From Pseudomonas sp. NBRC 111124 (GTDB taxonomy: Bacteria; Pseudomonadota; Gammaproteobacteria; Pseudomonadales; Pseudomonadaceae), in NCBI RefSeq assembly GCF_001320245.1, contig NZ_BCBA01000057.1, forward strand, positions 1 to 64,000: 64,000 nucleotides of DNA, written 5' to 3'. The position numbers and the translations under genes were made by a program. Under the pieces are notes generated by a model, which did not search any database, had not been told where the DNA came from, and saw nothing but the letters and a program-made list of their open reading frames with translations. Shown here piece by piece: positions 60,275 through 64,000 of the stretch (position 1 is its first letter; every line of letters starts with the position of its first letter).

Positions 60275-62902
60275 ATGACTGATATCGATGTGCGCCTGCG
60301 TGAAGATGTCCATGTGTTGGGGGAGTTGCTCGGCGAGACCATTCGCCAGCAGCACGGTGATGCGTTCCTGCAGAAGATCGAGGACATCCGCCACAGCGCC
60401 AAGGCCGACCGCCGCGGCGCTGGCGAGCAGTTGAGCTCGACCTTGGCCGACCTTGCCGAAGAAGACCTGCTGCCGGTGGCGCGAGCCTTCAACCAGTTCC
60501 TCAACCTGGCCAACATGGCCGAGCAGTATCAGCTGATCCGCCGTCGCGATGCTGGCCAGCCAGAACCGTTCGAGGCGCGGGTCTTGCCCGAACTGCTGGC
60601 GCGATTGAAGCAGGCCGGGCACAAGGATGACGCCCTGGCCCGGCAACTGGCCAAGCTCGATATCCAGCTGGTGCTGACCGCGCACCCGACTGAAGTGGCG
60701 CGGCGCACGTTGATCCAGAAATACGATGCCATCGCCGGCCAGCTGGCGGTGCAGGACCACCGCGACCTGACCGACGCCGAGCGCCAGCAGGTACGCGAGC
60801 GCCTGCGCCGGCTGATTGCCGAGGCCTGGCACACCGAGGAGATCCGCCGCACCCGGCCAACCCCTGTGGACGAGGCCAAGTGGGGCTTCGCGGTGATCGA
60901 GCATTCGCTGTGGCATGCCATCCCCAACCATTTGCGCAAGGTCGACAAGGCGCTATTCGAAGCCACCGGGCTGCGCCTGCCGCTGGAAGCCGCGCCGATC
61001 CGCTTCGCCTCGTGGATGGGCGGTGATCGTGACGGCAATCCCAATGTCACAGCCGCAGTGACCCGTGAGGTACTGCTGCTGGCGCGCTGGATGGCGGCCG
61101 ACCTGTTCCTGCGCGATGTCGATGCATTGGCGGCCGAGCTGTCCATGCAGCAGGCCAGCAACGCACTGCGCGAGCGTGTGGGTGACAGTGCCGAGCCCTA
61201 TCGGGCGCTGCTCAAGCAACTGCGTGAGCGCTTGCGAGCGACCCGCGCCTGGGCCCAGGTCGCGTTGACCAGCCGCCAGCCGGCCAGCGCCGACGTGCTG
61301 GTGGACAACCGCGACCTGATCGCCCCGCTGGAGCTGTGCTATCAATCGTTGCATGAGTGCGGCATGGGCGTGATCGCCGATGGTCCGCTGCTCGACAGCC
61401 TGCGCCGGGCGGTGACCTTCGGTCTGTTCCTTGGCCGGCTGGACGTGCGCCAAGACGCTGCCCGGCACCGTGATGCGCTGGCCGAAATCACCGACTACCT
61501 CGGCCTGGGCAGTTATGCCGACTGGGATGAAGAACAACGTATCGCATTTCTTCAGGCCGAATTGAAGAACCGTCGGCCCTTGCTGCCGGCGCACTTCAAA
61601 CCCCAGGCAGAGACCGCAGAAGTGCTGGCCACCTGCCGTGAGGTCGCAGCGGCGCCAGGCGCCTCGCTGGGCTCCTACGTGATTTCGATGGCGGGTGCGG
61701 CCTCCGACGTGCTGGCCGTGCAACTGGTGCTCAAGGAAGCCGGCCTGACCCGGCCGATGCGCGTGGTGCCGTTGTTCGAGACGCTGGCCGATTTGGACAA
61801 CGCCGGGCCGGTGATGCAGCGCCTGCTTGGCCTGCCAGGCTACCGCGCCAGCTTGCGCGGGCCGCAGGAGGTAATGATCGGTTACTCCGATTCGGCCAAG
61901 GACGCTGGCACCACAGCCGCCGCCTGGGCCCAGTACCGCGCCCAGGAAAACCTGGTGCGCATCTGCCGCGAGCACCAGGTCGAGCTGCTGCTGTTCCATG
62001 GCCGCGGTGGTACCGTCGGCCGTGGCGGCGGCCCGGCCCACGCGGCGATCCTGTCGCAGCCGCCAGGCTCGGTGGCAGGGCGGTTCCGCACCACGGAGCA
62101 GGGCGAGATGATCCGCTTCAAGTTCGGCTTGCCGGGCATCGCCGAGCAAAACCTCAACCTGTACCTGGCGGCTGTGCTGGAGGCCACCTTGCTGCCGCCA
62201 CCGCCCCCAGAGCCGGCCTGGCGTGAGCTGATGGACCAACTGGCAGCCGACGGTGTCAAGGCTTACCGTGGCGTGGTGCGGGAAAACCCCGACTTCGTCG
62301 AATACTTCCGCCAGTCGACCCCCGAGCAGGAGCTGGGCCGCCTGCCGCTGGGCAGCCGCCCGGCCAAGCGTCGTGCTGGTGGCATCGAAAGCCTGCGGGC
62401 GATTCCGTGGATTTTCGGTTGGACCCAGACGCGCCTGATGCTGCCGGCCTGGCTGGGGTGGGAAACGGCCCTGAGCAATGCCCTGGCGCGCGGCCAGGGC
62501 GAGTTGCTGGCGCAGATGCGCGAGCAGTGGCCGTTCTTCCGCACCCGTATCGACATGCTGGAAATGGTCCTGGCCAAGGCCGATGCGCAAATCGCCGAAG
62601 CCTACGACCAACGTCTAGTGCAACCGGAGTTGCTTCCTTTAGGTGCGCACCTGCGCGACCTATTGTCGCAGTCGTGCCAAGTGGTTCTGGGCCTTACCGG
62701 GCAGCCGGTGCTACTGGCTCACAGCCCCGAGACCCTGGAATTCATCAGCCTGCGCAATACCTACCTGGACCCGCTGCACCGCCTGCAGGCCGAATTGCTT
62801 GCCCGTTCTCGCAGCCGCGAAGCCGCTCTGGACAGCCCGTTGGAGCAGGCCTTGCTGGTGACCGTGGCAGGGATTGCCGCGGGCCTGCGCAACACCGGTT
62901 GA
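60275..62902 (+). CDS. ppc: Phosphoenolpyruvate carboxylase
   Basis: Ppc makes oxaloacetate from PEP and bicarbonate to refill the TCA cycle. The 875-residue length is normal. The catalytic His137 is in TAHPTEVARRT, Lys542 in GYSDSAKDAG, and the active loop GRGGTVGRGGGPAH lies near 578-591. The C-terminus NTG is typical. The ATG at 60275 follows AGAGAGGGCC; an in-frame upstream extension of 102 codons crosses the promoter region and is rejected. Confidence 0.97.
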   Translation: MTDIDVRLREDVHVLGELLGETIRQQHGDAFLQKIEDIRHSAKADRRGAGEQLSSTLADLAEEDLLPVARAFNQFLNLANMAEQYQLIRRRDAGQPEPFEARVLPELLARLKQAGHKDDALARQLAKLDIQLVLTAHPTEVARRTLIQKYDAIAGQLAVQDHRDLTDAERQQVRERLRRLIAEAWHTEEIRRTRPTPVDEAKWGFAVIEHSLWHAIPNHLRKVDKALFEATGLRLPLEAAPIRFASWMGGDRDGNPNVTAAVTREVLLLARWMAADLFLRDVDALAAELSMQQASNALRERVGDSAEPYRALLKQLRERLRATRAWAQVALTSRQPASADVLVDNRDLIAPLELCYQSLHECGMGVIADGPLLDSLRRAVTFGLFLGRLDVRQDAARHRDALAEITDYLGLGSYADWDEEQRIAFLQAELKNRRPLLPAHFKPQAETAEVLATCREVAAAPGASLGSYVISMAGAASDVLAVQLVLKEAGLTRPMRVVPLFETLADLDNAGPVMQRLLGLPGYRASLRGPQEVMIGYSDSAKDAGTTAAAWAQYRAQENLVRICREHQVELLLFHGRGGTVGRGGGPAHAAILSQPPGSVAGRFRTTEQGEMIRFKFGLPGIAEQNLNLYLAAVLEATLLPPPPPEPAWRELMDQLAADGVKAYRGVVRENPDFVEYFRQSTPEQELGRLPLGSRPAKRRAGGIESLRAIPWIFGWTQTRLMLPAWLGWETALSNALARGQGELLAQMREQWPFFRTRIDMLEMVLAKADAQIAEAYDQRLVQPELLPLGAHLRDLLSQSCQVVLGLTGQPVLLAHSPETLEFISLRNTYLDPLHRLQAELLARSRSREAALDSPLEQALLVTVAGIAAGLRNTG

Positions 62903-62960
62903 GGGCTGGCGTTGCCGCCTGTCCCTGTTATCAGGGAAGCGGCCAGAACGGGGCGAGGAG

Positions 62961-62994
62961 GGTGGTTGCGCCAGGCGCAACCACCTTCGGTTTT
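62961..62994 (+). terminator. Near-perfect palindrome/terminator after ppc
   Basis: GGTGGTTGCGCC, a single A and GGCGCAACCACC form a 12-arm palindrome followed by TTCGGTTTT. The weak T-tract and tiny loop mean it may also be a transcript-end structure. The rest of the 257-base spacer to adk holds its promoter; a TTGCCG at 63115 with AT-rich sequence 16-17 bases later is a weak candidate. Confidence 0.6.
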
Positions 62995-63159
62995 GCATAC
63001 AAATGACGCAATGCTGCAACTTTGGGACGCTTGTCTGGCTGCCGGGCGCTGTGTATCTTGAGCAGCCTTCTGACCGATTTATGGTCATACCCGATTTTCC
63101 GGACTTGGCCTCGCTTGCCGAATCCATTGAATTTCATAAAAAAATTTGAGGAGCACGAG

Positions 63160-63810
63160 ATGCGCGTAATTCTGCTGGGAGCTCCCGGGGCCGGTAAAGG
63201 TACTCAGGCAAAGTTCATCACCGAGAAGTTCGGTATTCCACAGATCTCCACCGGTGACATGCTGCGTGCCGCCGTCAAGGCCGGTACCCCACTGGGCCTG
63301 GAACTGAAGAAAGTCATGGATGCCGGTCAGCTGGTTTCCGACGATTTGATCATCAGCCTGGTCAAGGAGCGCATCGCCCAGCCGGATTGCGCCAATGGCT
63401 GCCTGTTCGACGGCTTCCCGCGCACCATTCCGCAAGCTGAAGCCATGGTTGCCGCCGGCGTGGACATCGACGCCGTGGTCGAAATCGCCGTCGATGACGA
63501 AGAAATCGTCGGCCGCATGGCTGGCCGCCGTGTGCACCTGGCCTCGGGCCGTACCTACCACATTCAGTACAACCCGCCGAAAGTGGAAGGCAAGGACGAC
63601 GTCACCGGCGAAGACCTGATCCAGCGCGACGACGACAAGGAAGAAACCGTGCGTCACCGCCTGTCGGTCTACCACAGCCAGACCAAGCCGCTGGTGGACT
63701 TCTACCAGAAGCTGTCGGCTGCCAACGCCGGCAAGCCGAAGTACAGCCACATCGAAGGTGTCGGCTCGGTCGAGTCGATCACCGCCAAGGTGTTGGCAGC
63801 CCTGAGCTGA
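63160..63810 (+). CDS. adk: Adenylate kinase
   Basis: Adk converts AMP and ATP to two ADP. The 216-residue long-type enzyme has the P-loop GAPGAGKGTQ at 7-16, the AMP site STGDMLRAAVKAGTPLG near 29-45, FDGFPRT near 80 and a full LID segment. The LID (GRRVHLASGRTYHIQYNPPKVEG near 123-145) lacks the zinc cysteines, as in other gammaproteobacteria. The TTGAGGAG ribosome site fixes the ATG at 63160. Confidence 0.98.
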   Translation: MRVILLGAPGAGKGTQAKFITEKFGIPQISTGDMLRAAVKAGTPLGLELKKVMDAGQLVSDDLIISLVKERIAQPDCANGCLFDGFPRTIPQAEAMVAAGVDIDAVVEIAVDDEEIVGRMAGRRVHLASGRTYHIQYNPPKVEGKDDVTGEDLIQRDDDKEETVRHRLSVYHSQTKPLVDFYQKLSAANAGKPKYSHIEGVGSVESITAKVLAALS

Positions 63811-63826
63811 TCCACCACCGTGTGTC

Positions 63827-63857
63827 ACAACGGCCCGCTTGCGGGCCGTTGTCGTTT
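63827..63857 (+). terminator. Terminator after adk
   Basis: ACAACGGCCCGC, a 2-base TT turn and GCGGGCCGTTGT make a 12-arm inverted repeat followed by CGTTT. It ends adk and can act on both strands. Confidence 0.85.
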
Positions 63858-63862
63858 ATACT
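63857..63862 (+). promoter_or_regulatory. Possible -10 box of tsaB
   Basis: TATACT lies 37 bases upstream of the tsaB ATG. Its -35 region overlaps the adk terminator and is poor. Confidence 0.3.
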
Positions 63863-63898
63863 GCCGCTCTTTTTCCCTAGCACCTGGATACCCGTTCG

Positions 63899-64000
63899 AT
63901 GACCACCCTGCTGGCCCTGGATACCGCCACCGAAGCCTGTTCCGTCGCGCTGCTGCATGACGGCAAGGTAACCAGCCATTACGAGGTGATCCCGCGCATG
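63899..64000 (+). CDS. tsaB: tRNA threonylcarbamoyladenosine biosynthesis protein TsaB (5' part)
   Basis: The first 34 codons are present and the gene runs off the window. The start TTLLALDTATEACSVALLHDG matches the ASKHA-type N-terminus of TsaB/YeaZ, which partners TsaD in making the universal t6A modification of tRNA. Position after adk agrees with the usual Pseudomonas order. Confidence 0.88.
   Translation, partial: MTTLLALDTATEACSVALLHDGKVTSHYEVIPRM

Overview
The window looks like chromosome from a fluorescent pseudomonad of the Pseudomonas putida group. The DNA is GC-rich throughout. It carries a complete wsp surface-sensing operon, a purL/purT pair and the ffh-rpsP-rimM-trmD-rplS block in Pseudomonas order. 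It also carries hom-thrC next to xerD-dsbC, and several inverted pairs of the roughly 35-base REP repeat typical of P. putida. Species assignment is inference from gene content and order. I see no rRNA, tRNA, insertion sequence, prophage or CRISPR array.

Layout. 0.1-4.3 kb: purL and a small Nif3/YqfO-like gene. 4.4-10.7 kb: a two-partner secretion system (tpsB then tpsA, minus strand). 10.8-16.5 kb: an L,D-transpeptidase, two divergent Nudix hydrolases, a gamma carbonic anhydrase, a DUF1289 protein, a VUT-family membrane protein, purT and an MHS-type transporter. 16.8-22.6 kb: a CorC-like protein and a CcsA-like membrane protein divergent from ffh and the ribosomal block. 22.7-28.8 kb: thioesterase, xerD, dsbC, hom, thrC and two small unknown genes. 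28.9-33.4 kb: a periplasmic binding protein, a CoA-transferase, yaeQ and recJ. 33.4-36.3 kb: an accessory patch with a DUF3077/DUF6124-like pair behind a strongly structured leader, an Old Yellow Enzyme, and a hicAB toxin-antitoxin pair. 36.4-41.9 kb: a polyamine-type ABC transporter (ydcSTUV-like) with an aminobutyraldehyde dehydrogenase. 42.9-51.3 kb: wspABCDEF-wspR. 51.4-54.1 kb: prfB (programmed +1 frameshift) and lysS. 54.2-58.1 kb: a TetR regulator and an envelope-linked four-gene run containing a DUF1704 putative metallopeptidase. 58.2-64 kb: OmpA-like and DUF4398 envelope proteins, ppc, adk and the 5' end of tsaB.

How genes work together. PurT makes FGAR, the substrate of PurL. Hom and ThrC are consecutive in threonine synthesis. 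The Ydc-type importer and the dehydrogenase would bring in and oxidise polyamine-derived carbon and nitrogen. The Wsp proteins form one chemosensory complex whose output enzyme, WspR, makes cyclic di-GMP.

The strongest candidate for something undescribed is the leader of the DUF6124-like gene (about 34121-34246, minus strand). It has nested hairpins, a loop that can form a 15-pair pseudoknot-like helix with upstream sequence, and an embedded 38-codon open frame ending 18 bases before the gene.
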